This document shows, piece after piece, positions 7,088 through 13,839 of a DNA stretch of 18,103 nucleotides. The position numbers and the translations under genes are program-made. The stretch comes from JACQKD01 sp964614265 (GTDB lineage Bacteria > Patescibacteriota > Minisyncoccia > Phycocordibacterales > UBA918), in the NCBI GenBank assembly GCA_964614265.1, contig CAZTKT010000019.1, positions 1 to 18,103 of the forward strand, given 5' to 3'. Within the stretch, counting starts at the first letter, position 1; each line of letters starts with the position of its first letter. The notes beneath the pieces were generated by a model, which was not told where the DNA came from, searched no databases, and saw nothing but the letters and a program-made list of their open reading frames with translations.

Positions 7088-7765
7088 TCACTCACGAAGT
7101 AGTACTTCTGCTTTTTCGATATCTTCCGGATAGCCTACAGGAATCCACATTGTTTGCTCAACCACCACAACGGGATGTCGTGAAGCATAGATATTTATAT
7201 TGTCTACCAAGATGTATTCACCCAATACCGACTGCTCTGACACACAATCAAATATCTCGGTCGAAAGCACAAACCCACCCGTACTGATGCGGTGAGAGAG
7301 AGGCTGTGCTGGTTTTTCAACAATACGCTTCAACGTACCGTCCTCATGCTGTTCAACGACGCCAAATCGTTCTGGATGCTCTGCATACGCCACCACCATC
7401 GCATGTTCATGTTGTACCACTTTTTGGAGTGCAGGTGCACCATGAATATCATCGGCATACATCACTAAAAATCGATCGTGGAGTATGTCGCGTGCCACAG
7501 CTAATGCGTCAGCAGTGCCAGCCTTTTGATTCGCCTGTGTGACATACGTCACCGGTCTATTCAAAAACACATCACCGCAATACTCACGAATCATCTCTCC
7601 TTTATATCCAATGACAATAACGATCTCATCTATTTCTCGAGGAAGCGCAGACACCACATGTGCAATAAGAGGCCTGCCAGCAACAGCAATGAGTGGCTTG
7701 GGCCGCTCATGTGTGAGCGGGCGCATTCGTGTCCCTTCGCCAGCAGCTAATATAATACATTGCAT
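7088..7765 (-). CDS. Sugar-phosphate nucleotidyltransferase (NTP_transferase family)
   Basis: 225 residues. It belongs to the family that makes nucleotide-activated sugars from a sugar 1-phosphate and an NTP. The N-terminus MQCIILAAGEGTRMRPLTHERPKPLI (1-26) contains the nucleotide-binding signature GEGTRMRPLT and the PKPL lysine. Others are GTADALAVA (about 83-91), MYADDI (metal-binding aspartates), VEKP and STGGFVLS. Length and the lack of a left-handed beta-helix tail mean it is not GlmU; it is closest to short glucose-1-phosphate or mannose-1-phosphate transferases. The sugar cannot be told from sequence. It lies 24 bp after the ABC permease and is probably in the same operon, which fits export or decoration of a surface glycan. 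Confidence 0.9.
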   Translation of the reverse strand: MQCIILAAGEGTRMRPLTHERPKPLIAVAGRPLIAHVVSALPREIDEIVIVIGYKGEMIREYCGDVFLNRPVTYVTQANQKAGTADALAVARDILHDRFLVMYADDIHGAPALQKVVQHEHAMVVAYAEHPERFGVVEQHEDGTLKRIVEKPAQPLSHRISTGGFVLSTEIFDCVSEQSVLGEYILVDNINIYASRHPVVVVEQTMWIPVGYPEDIEKAEVLLRE

Positions 7766-7789
7766 AGACGCGGTATATTTTTTAGGACT

Positions 7790-8584
7790 CTACCGATTTT
7801 GTTCAGTACGGGCAAAGAGGTACGTACCAAGAAGAAGAAAGGCCAGTGAAGCCGTCACCACAATTGAAATATTAACCAGTGGTGAAAAGAGGACAATTTT
7901 TGTGTATTCTGGTGTACCATAAAAGAACACGCTTCGAAGGAGATCAACCCCATAGGTGAGCGGGGCAAGTTTGGAAAACAATGACAAATAAAAAGGAAGC
8001 TGTGTTATTGGATTAAACACACCTGCAAGAAAAAATTGGGGGAAGATGATAAAAGGAAAAATCTGGTTTGCTGTACGTTGGCTCCCCAGATTTGCGAGAA
8101 CCATGATACCAAATGCGCCACCCATGAAACTAATGGCAAGAAGAACTGGGAGCAACTCGATCAATTTCAAAAACGGCAAGGGTACCCCAATAATATATCC
8201 AAAGATCACAATACCAACGACTTGCGAGAGCGAGACCAGAGACTCACCAATGATTTTTCCGATCACAATGGCATAGCGTGAGATTGGCGCAACAAAGAGC
8301 TCACGACTAAAATCATTTTCTCGATCTTGCACCAGAGAAATCACGCCGGAGGCAGTCGAGGTAAACATCGTCTGGGCAAGCACGCCCGTGAAAACAAACG
8401 TAATAAAATTATAGCCAAGTCCCGCGCCAAAGCTCGCGTTGAGTCCCCCACCAAGTACACCAATAAAGATTACGGGAAAGACCAATGATGCCAACAGACG
8501 CGGGTAGTCTCGTAACAGCTTCGTGAGGTCACGCATCGCGATGGTCACGACGGCGTTTAATTGTCGAATAGCTGAGGAGGTCAT
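7790..8584 (-). CDS. ABC-2 type transporter permease
   Basis: 264 residues with six hydrophobic segments and the ABC-2 pattern: an amphipathic start (VVTIAMRDLTKLLRDYPRLL), LASLVFPVIFIGVLGGGL, the VQDRENDFSRELFVAPISR loop after the second segment, and PFIIFPQFFLAGVFNPITQLP near residue 190. Its start overlaps the ATPase stop as ATGA (8581-8584), so translation is coupled and the two form one exporter. Substrates of this class include polysaccharides, lipids and drugs. The adjoining nucleotidyltransferase hints at a glycan or lipid, but this is inference. Confidence 0.93.
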   Translation of the reverse strand: MTSSAIRQLNAVVTIAMRDLTKLLRDYPRLLASLVFPVIFIGVLGGGLNASFGAGLGYNFITFVFTGVLAQTMFTSTASGVISLVQDRENDFSRELFVAPISRYAIVIGKIIGESLVSLSQVVGIVIFGYIIGVPLPFLKLIELLPVLLAISFMGGAFGIMVLANLGSQRTANQIFPFIIFPQFFLAGVFNPITQLPFYLSLFSKLAPLTYGVDLLRSVFFYGTPEYTKIVLFSPLVNISIVVTASLAFLLLGTYLFARTEQNR

Positions 8585-9540
8585 GATGGCTGGGTCTGAT
8601 GATCTTTTTCAATAAGTTTCACATAGGCTTCCTCGAGCGTTGGTCGCTCAATATCAAGAAGCGACAACGGGACAGAGACCGCGTGAATGATCTCCTGTGC
8701 CTGCATGTTTTCATCGAGACGGATACGAACCGGCTTCCCCCGTTCACCCACAGTCGATGTATGCCAACGCGCAACCTCTTTCTCAAGCCTCGTCCGATCA
8801 TCTGCGTCAAGAATCAGATACTCCTGTACAAGACGTCCCTTCATGTCAGCAGGCGTGCCGTAAAGCAACACCTTCCCCTCATCGATGACGCACACATGGT
8901 CAGCGGTTTCTGCCTCATCAAGATAGTGTGTCGTCAAAAAGATAGTCGTGTGTTCTCGCTTACGCACCTCGTGGAGATATTCCCAAAGAGCACGTCTGCT
9001 CACGGGATCAAGCCCCGTGGTTGGTTCATCAAGAAAGAGTACGGTGGGCTTGTGCATCAAACTGCGAATGATCTCAAGCTTTCGTTTCATCCCGCCTGAA
9101 AATGTCTTGATCGGCGCAAACAGCACATCCTCCAGATCAATGAGTGTAGCGAGTGTTGTTACTTGTTTTTTATAGGCCTCCGACATCAGTGAGTAAAAGG
9201 GCATAAAAGTATAGAGACCGTAGAGTGATGCGTGGAGACGAATATTTTCTTCGGCAGTTAAATTGAGATCGAGACTCGGCGATTGAAATATCACACCGAT
9301 GTGCTCCCGGATAGCGCGTGCATCTGCATCGATATCTCGTCCGCTGATGGTCACGACTCCATCGGTTTTTGAAAGTGTGGTAGTAAGAATAGAGATGATG
9401 GTCGTCTTGCCGGCGCCATTAGGGCCAAGAAGAGTAAAAAACTCACCTTCTCCCACTGAAAAAGAGACATCATCGACCGCATTAGCGGTCGCCTTTTTGT
9501 AGCGTTTAATGAGGTGTTGTACAGAAACAGCAGTGCCCAT
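8581..9540 (-). CDS. ABC transporter ATP-binding protein (DrrA/CcmA-like)
   Basis: 319 residues. Walker A GPNGAGKTT (39-47), Q-loop VIFQSPSLD, signature FSGGMKRKLEIIRSL, Walker B VLFLDEPTTGLDP and H-loop LTTHYLDEAE are all present. A C-terminal extension of about 90 residues (after VLLYGTPADMKGRL) is typical of DrrA-type exporters. The frame is open to 9636, but ATG 9540 fits the family start and lies 9 nt behind a TCTAAT box. It is the first gene of a three-gene operon with the permease and the nucleotidyltransferase. Confidence 0.95.
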   Translation of the reverse strand: MGTAVSVQHLIKRYKKATANAVDDVSFSVGEGEFFTLLGPNGAGKTTIISILTTTLSKTDGVVTISGRDIDADARAIREHIGVIFQSPSLDLNLTAEENIRLHASLYGLYTFMPFYSLMSEAYKKQVTTLATLIDLEDVLFAPIKTFSGGMKRKLEIIRSLMHKPTVLFLDEPTTGLDPVSRRALWEYLHEVRKREHTTIFLTTHYLDEAETADHVCVIDEGKVLLYGTPADMKGRLVQEYLILDADDRTRLEKEVARWHTSTVGERGKPVRIRLDENMQAQEIIHAVSVPLSLLDIERPTLEEAYVKLIEKDHQTQPS

Positions 9541-9549
9541 GACGACTCT

Positions 9550-9578
9550 ATTAGAGCACGCGGTGTGTTTCCGTACAA
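9550..9578 (-). promoter_or_regulatory. Promoter of the ABC exporter operon
   Basis: Minus strand: TTGTAC (9573-9578), 17-bp spacer, TCTAAT (9550-9555), then 9 nt to the ATG at 9540. The -35 is a weak match, the -10 matches 5 of 6. The transcript would be nearly leaderless. Confidence 0.45.
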
Positions 9579-9589
9579 TAGACAAAAAT

Positions 9590-9618
9590 GTAGGCGCGTC
9601 GCTTTGCGACGCGCCTAC
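9590..9618 (-). terminator. 13-bp GC-rich hairpin between the two operons
   Basis: Arms 9590-9602 and 9606-9618 are exact reverse complements around a TTT loop. On the minus strand it lies 36 bp after the small membrane protein and before the ABC promoter, and is followed by ACATTTTTGTC, so it is a likely intrinsic terminator. Confidence 0.65.
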
Positions 9619-9654
9619 GACCAACCCACAAATCATTCGCCTCCACCCGTACCA

Positions 9655-9822
9655 TTACTTTTCAGACCACCTATCTACAGCTGTGTTCCAAGATGACATC
9701 TCCCACACCTCGTCATTCGTCTTAGGAAATGGTAACGGCGCTTCTCGAGCCGAGATCCTCATGAGACACCATCCAAAAAGTGCCAGGGCCAAAACCATTG
9801 CGATTACAACCATCATTGTCAT
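9655..9822 (-). CDS. Small single-pass membrane protein, 55 residues, function unknown
   Basis: It begins MTMMVVIAMVLALALFGWCL, a clear membrane helix (residues 3-20), followed by a polar tail of about 34 residues with three tryptophans (VWEMSSWNTAVDRW) ending SEK. The ATG overlaps the stop of the upstream gene as ATGA (9819-9822), and AGAGGAG lies 7 nt in front, which together argue that it is translated. It is too short for family assignment. It probably works with the upstream protein at the membrane, an inference from coupling only. Confidence 0.7.
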   Translation of the reverse strand: MTMMVVIAMVLALALFGWCLMRISAREAPLPFPKTNDEVWEMSSWNTAVDRWSEK

Positions 9823-10520
9823 TGTGTGTCTCCTCTAATCACAACTTCAGCAGTGTCCAAAGACCGCCGCACCACAGTCGCCCATATCGAATACGGGTTA
9901 GGAACAGCATTCTTATCCCACCACATGAGAAAACCGTGATGACGTTCACGTACTGCACGCACACATGAGAACGGCATAGACAACACTTCCATCAAGATCA
10001 TTTTCATGAGCGAGCGCCATGGAAGCGCGCTCCTACTCATGTACACTCGTACAGGTTTCCAAAACACAATCAAGCAGATGAGCCAGACTCTCGGCGCGTG
10101 CCACCACGAAGTTACCGGTCGCGGAAGAAACCGATATTCTTTTGTAGGTTCCTGCAAAAAGCGGTACGCACGCAACAAGACGATGATCTCTTTGACGGTA
10201 GTAGTGTCATCATACCGCCCCCACACTAACACCTCCCCTTTCCACCCTTGCTGATCACAATACCCCGCCGCCGCAGTTGCGAGGTCGTAGACTCCACCCT
10301 CATTCGCATCGACATCCACCATTTTGGTGACCCTTTTCTGACTGACATCCGGCCCCTTCTGTGCATCCTTTCCATTCCCCGCACCGAAAACAACGGTGGT
10401 GTTCTGTGGCTTTTGTTGCGCTATGGCCACTGCACGATTACAGCGTACACGCCCTTCTGGATCAGGGAAGCGACCTTCTACGCCACACGCCATCGGCATC
10501 AACACGACTCGAGCCTCCAA
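9819..10520 (-). CDS. Unknown protein, possibly DUF218/YdcF-like
   Basis: 233 residues starting with TTG at 10520. That start is supported by a strong AGGAGGT (10526-10532) at 5-nt spacing, and there is no nearby ATG in place. The first half has a nucleotide-fold look: ARVVLMPMACG, then GRVRCNRAVAIAQ and TTVVFGAGNGKD, which resembles DUF218 (YdcF/SanA) proteins, then EVLVWGRYDDTTT and an arginine-rich RAYRFLQEPTKEYRFLPR. A hydrophobic piece VWLICLIVFW (about 154-163) could be a membrane segment. The assignment is weak. It is coupled by ATGA to the small membrane protein downstream, and separated from fabH by a terminator. Confidence 0.7.
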   Translation of the reverse strand: MEARVVLMPMACGVEGRFPDPEGRVRCNRAVAIAQQKPQNTTVVFGAGNGKDAQKGPDVSQKRVTKMVDVDANEGGVYDLATAAAGYCDQQGWKGEVLVWGRYDDTTTVKEIIVLLRAYRFLQEPTKEYRFLPRPVTSWWHAPRVWLICLIVFWKPVRVYMSRSALPWRSLMKMILMEVLSMPFSCVRAVRERHHGFLMWWDKNAVPNPYSIWATVVRRSLDTAEVVIRGDTQ

Positions 10521-10599
10521 GATGCACCTCCTCTCTTCGCTGTCTATGTCAAAGTATCCACCTGTACTCTACACCCATTCATGTATTGTGCCAGCGAAC

Positions 10600-10633
10600 A
10601 AAAAAGACAGCTCCGTGCAAAGCACGGAGCTGT
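10600..10633 (-). terminator. Intrinsic terminator of the fabH-like gene
   Basis: Arms 10607-10618 and 10622-10633 are exact 12-bp complements with a 3-nt loop. On the minus strand the stem is followed by CTTTTTTGTT. It lies about 40 bp after the fabH-like stop codon. Confidence 0.9.
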
Positions 10634-10671
10634 TATGGTGGTGGATTCCAATGGTGCGTACGGCTCACTGG

Positions 10672-11652
10672 CTACCGTCCCCACACAATATGCGCCACGG
10701 CAGAAGTAAGCCCGGCTCCAAACGCCAGCATAAGAAAATGATCGCCTTTGTTGAGTTGTCCATCTCTCACTGCTTCAGCAAGATCGATGGGAATGGAAGC
10801 TGAAGAAGTATTCCCGTACCGCTTAATACCCGCAGAAAAACGGATATCAGCCGAACGCTTTTGTAATAATCCCTTTCTGATCGAGTCGGTAATACGACCA
10901 TTTGCTTGGTGTAAAAATACCCAAGCCAAAGTATCAGGGGCAATTCCATCCCTCTCCATTACTTCTTCAAGAAGCCGTGTCCCTTCCGTCACTGCCAAAC
11001 GAAAAACGGTTTTCCCGTCCATGCATATATATCCTTCTGACGATACATAAAGGACTTCGGTGTTTGCCTGCCCGCTAGTAATAACCGGATAGAGCCCCAC
11101 CTGATCACTATTGCTCGGCACAAGAACCACCGCGCCAGCCCCATCACCAAACAGTGGCGCAGTATTGCGGTCACCTATATCAGTAATGCGTGACAAGCAA
11201 TCCACACCAATCACCAGCGTAGGCCCGTCTCCCGCACTTATGGCCAGTGCACCCCACTCTAAAGCAGAGAGAAACCCGGTACATCCAGCATTGACATCAA
11301 AAGCCGACGCTCGTCCGGAACCACCAAGTCTGCCGAGTACCGCAGAGGCCGTTGCTGGCACACCACGTTGATCCGGCGTCACAGTTGCAACAATTATCCT
11401 ACATATATCTTTGACATGAAGACCAGCCTTGCTAAGTGCGTCACGTGCCGCATCACTAGCCAAACTCACAGTACTCTCACCAAGAGCAGGATCAATCCAG
11501 TAACGAGATTTGATACCTGTCATCTCCTCTATCCATTGTGCCGTCGTATCCGCTTTGCCCCCATATGCGAGAATCCGTTCCACCACATCACCATTTGAAT
11601 AGCAAGTCTGTGGGACTGCCATCCCACAACCGGCAATCAATGTAGTAGTCAC
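10672..11652 (-). CDS. fabH: 3-oxoacyl-ACP synthase III family protein (FabH-like)
   Basis: 326 residues, normal for KAS III. The family condenses an acyl-CoA with malonyl-ACP to start fatty-acid or related chains. The catalytic triad is intact: C124 in FDVNAGCTGFL, H248 in FLHQANGRI and N281 in YGNTSSASIP. PLFGDGAGAVVL and the final FGAGLTSA are also typical. The GTG at 11652 is chosen because AAGAAAGGG lies 7 nt in front; the frame is open to 11706 without a comparable site. It stands alone with its own terminator and no other fatty-acid genes nearby. Since many CPR genomes lack the full pathway, it could serve another condensation, so the symbol is by family only. Confidence 0.9.
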   Translation of the reverse strand: MTTTLIAGCGMAVPQTCYSNGDVVERILAYGGKADTTAQWIEEMTGIKSRYWIDPALGESTVSLASDAARDALSKAGLHVKDICRIIVATVTPDQRGVPATASAVLGRLGGSGRASAFDVNAGCTGFLSALEWGALAISAGDGPTLVIGVDCLSRITDIGDRNTAPLFGDGAGAVVLVPSNSDQVGLYPVITSGQANTEVLYVSSEGYICMDGKTVFRLAVTEGTRLLEEVMERDGIAPDTLAWVFLHQANGRITDSIRKGLLQKRSADIRFSAGIKRYGNTSSASIPIDLAEAVRDGQLNKGDHFLMLAFGAGLTSAVAHIVWGR

Positions 11653-11730
11653 AATTCTGCCCTTTCTTGAACGTTTGTGTCGAAGAACGTAAAGACCTAA
11701 TCTCAATAGATCATACCCTACCTATCAAAT

Positions 11731-11765
11731 AAAAAAACCACTGCGCCACCCATCATGGCGCGGTG
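11731..11765 (-). terminator. Intrinsic terminator downstream of the M23 peptidase gene
   Basis: Arms 11739-11748 and 11756-11765 pair over 10 bp with one G-T. On the minus strand the stem is followed by seven T (11737-11731). It is 135 bp after the peptidase stop and directly before the fabH-like promoter region. Confidence 0.8.
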
Positions 11766-11775
11766 ATTATATTAT

Positions 11776-11796
11776 GCCCCCGAAGGGGGCTTTTAT
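11776..11796 (+). terminator. GC-rich UUCG/GAAG-loop hairpin
   Basis: GCCCCCGAAGGGGGC followed by TTTTAT on the plus strand. On the minus strand the loop is the very stable C(UUCG)G tetraloop. It likely ends or stabilises the 3' end of the peptidase mRNA together with the hairpin at 11731-11765. No plus-strand gene ends here. Confidence 0.5.
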
Positions 11797-11899
11797 CCAT
11801 TTGGCCCCCTTTCCTTCACAGAACCATATACTATCAAAAAATGCACCTCTGTAAAGAGGGCGGTCACACCATCTTCAATGATGTACGAAAGCACACGTC

Positions 11900-12553
11900 C
11901 TACAACCTCGCCCGGATAAACGCATCAGCATCTTCAGCCGCCGCCATGAGCGCGGATTTGGAGGTATAGAGTGCACTCCGATTCGCCGAGGTCTTGCGAC
12001 CCTTTATACATTCAAGGTGCACATGGATGCCGGTCGATAGACCGGTGGTACCCGCGATACCGCATGATGTCCCACCATTGTATGTGCCCTTCGCTGGTGC
12101 AGAATCGCGAAGATGAAAATAGACAAATGTTCGATCAACACTCGCCACATAAAAAAAGAAATAGTTTCCAAACTGAGGATGCACCCCATTCTCGATCACT
12201 TCCCCACTCGTACAAAAAAAGAGGGGCACATTCTGCTCTCCTTGCGTACCATAATCAACGCCCGGATGGTGCCCAGTCTTTGGATACGTCGCTGGATCAG
12301 GACTCAGAAATGTCTGCGTGATTTTAAACTTGTCATAACGTATTGGCGTATACCACTTATCGCTCGGTGGCGTCACTGTGCGTACCAAATATTCGGCGGC
12401 ACAAAATCCCTTGCGTCCATCGTGCAGTGTCACTGCTTTCCACGTATGTTCATCGCTCTCCACCACCGTACCCGCAGGGATCACTCCCAACGACACACTC
12501 GACACACTTGGACTCGTACGCAGATTGATATTGTCAGTCGTCTCAAATTTCAT
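11900..12553 (-). CDS. SH3b domain and M23 (LytM) peptidase, no signal peptide
   Basis: 217 residues. Residues 1-58 look like a bacterial SH3 domain (INLRTSPSVSSVSLGVIPAGTVV, then GRKGFCAAEYL), which usually binds peptidoglycan. Residues ~70-190 are an M23 zinc metallopeptidase with H96 and D100 (GHHPGVDYG), H147 (YFHLRD) and the HxH pair H177/H179 (GIHVHLE), so all zinc and catalytic residues are present. M23 enzymes cut peptide cross-links of peptidoglycan. No signal peptide or membrane anchor is present, as in phage endolysins or tail lysins. It follows the GH18 gene by 36 bp and is probably co-transcribed. An upstream AAAAGGG is rather far (about 14 nt) from the ATG. Confidence 0.92.
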   Translation of the reverse strand: MKFETTDNINLRTSPSVSSVSLGVIPAGTVVESDEHTWKAVTLHDGRKGFCAAEYLVRTVTPPSDKWYTPIRYDKFKITQTFLSPDPATYPKTGHHPGVDYGTQGEQNVPLFFCTSGEVIENGVHPQFGNYFFFYVASVDRTFVYFHLRDSAPAKGTYNGGTSCGIAGTTGLSTGIHVHLECIKGRKTSANRSALYTSKSALMAAAEDADAFIRARL

Positions 12554-12589
12554 AGAAAAAGCATACCCTTTTCTGCGAAAAAAAGGAAG

Positions 12590-13789
12590 CTACCGCGTTA
12601 AAAGACCCCACAGACCCTTGTCCTCTTGACCATCAATCTTAAAGATCGCAACACCGCGCAACCCAAACTCTTTCGCAAGTGCAATTTTTGACTCGATCGC
12701 ACGTACATCGCTCCACGAGACCACATTCACCACTATTGACTTCCCCGTATTGTTTGCATACGCCAGCGCCTGTGCCGCCACCAGGTTACCCGTCGTGGTC
12801 CCTTTTGGTACAGCATATAATTTTAGTTTTTTTGCTATTGTGGCCGTGGTATACGAAAAGGACATTTCTCCCGCATTGTCCTGTGATGGCTTAATCTTTT
12901 TACTTTTTGCAAGCGCTACCGCCGTGTCAGGATTAATGGAGCCTACCCGTGTATATCCTTGATACCAATCCGGAGCAACCGTGACCTCGTACTCATGTCC
13001 ATACGTTGGCACACCAAGAACCAATTTCTCCTTTGGAATAGACTTCAATGCAAACACCACCACCTTTCGCACCCAACCAACATCCGCAGTTGGTATATAA
13101 GGCATTCCCACACGCAGTGCATTCAGCTTGATGTCGGCACGCCGTTGGTCGTATCCCATGATCTCCACCCGATCACAATACGTACCGATCGCTGTGTAAT
13201 CATTTGCATATTTCAAATCCGGAGGGATCGTCTTATAGAGCGAGTCAGGTGGTGTACGCGCTTCCACTGTACAACTCAATCGACGATCGCCAAGCGCCGC
13301 CTTCAGTTCTTTTAAAAATAACGAGAAGTAATCTTTCGTATCAGAGAGCTTTCCTTCATAATCAATATCAACACCGTCAAATCTTCCTTCCTGTACCATT
13401 GCGATAATTGACGCGATATGTTCCGTGCGACGTTTCTCATCACTCAAGAGCTGGTGGATAAGTTTGCCATCACTCGACATGACCGTCGGGGTCACGAGTA
13501 CGTCTTTCGCACGGGCACTTTTGAGGAGCGACGGCCACCCGTCCTTCGTTAACCCAACAAGGTCTTTAAGACTGCCATCTTGCTTTACCGCATACCCAAA
13601 GGGCTGTATGACAGAGAAAGCTGAGATGTGTTTCTGCGCATCCACTGCCCCCTTTGAGCCACTCCAAAACGGTATCCATCCTGAGACTTCAAGATCAGAA
13701 GAGGCAAAGGCACTCGCCTGTGGCGCAAAAAATGCGACACACAGAAAAAGAACCACAGTGGTGCGTGCATATGTTCCGATGAGATTCAT
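12590..13789 (-). CDS. Secreted GH18-type glycoside hydrolase
   Basis: 399 residues. The start at 13789 gives a signal peptide (MNLIGTYARTTVVLFLCVAF, cleavage probably after ASAFA near 29); the frame is open to 13969, but the extra residues are charged and would bury the signal. The catalytic DxxDxDxE reads FDGVDIDYE (137-145), with E145 as the acid. Other GH18-like blocks are SGWIPFW (36-42), RVEIMGYDQR and LVLGVPTYGHEYE. It resembles the YaaH/chitinase-like subgroup that cuts GlcNAc-containing glycans such as peptidoglycan or chitin. A TGCTATACT element ends 6 nt before the ATG, so the mRNA is probably leaderless. It forms a likely two-gene unit with the M23 peptidase. Confidence 0.93.
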   Translation of the reverse strand: MNLIGTYARTTVVLFLCVAFFAPQASAFASSDLEVSGWIPFWSGSKGAVDAQKHISAFSVIQPFGYAVKQDGSLKDLVGLTKDGWPSLLKSARAKDVLVTPTVMSSDGKLIHQLLSDEKRRTEHIASIIAMVQEGRFDGVDIDYEGKLSDTKDYFSLFLKELKAALGDRRLSCTVEARTPPDSLYKTIPPDLKYANDYTAIGTYCDRVEIMGYDQRRADIKLNALRVGMPYIPTADVGWVRKVVVFALKSIPKEKLVLGVPTYGHEYEVTVAPDWYQGYTRVGSINPDTAVALAKSKKIKPSQDNAGEMSFSYTTATIAKKLKLYAVPKGTTTGNLVAAQALAYANNTGKSIVVNVVSWSDVRAIESKIALAKEFGLRGVAIFKIDGQEDKGLWGLLTR

Positions 13790-13795
13790 GGATGT

Positions 13796-13804
13796 AGTAT
13801 AGCA
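13796..13804 (-). promoter_or_regulatory. Extended -10 element of the GH18 gene
   Basis: Minus strand reads TGCTATACT (-10 hexamer 13796-13801), 6 nt before the ATG at 13789. Transcription would begin at or next to the start codon. No strong -35 is seen. Confidence 0.5.
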
Positions 13805-13839
13805 TCGGTGAGGGTCTTTGCTGAAAGGGAACATCGGGA

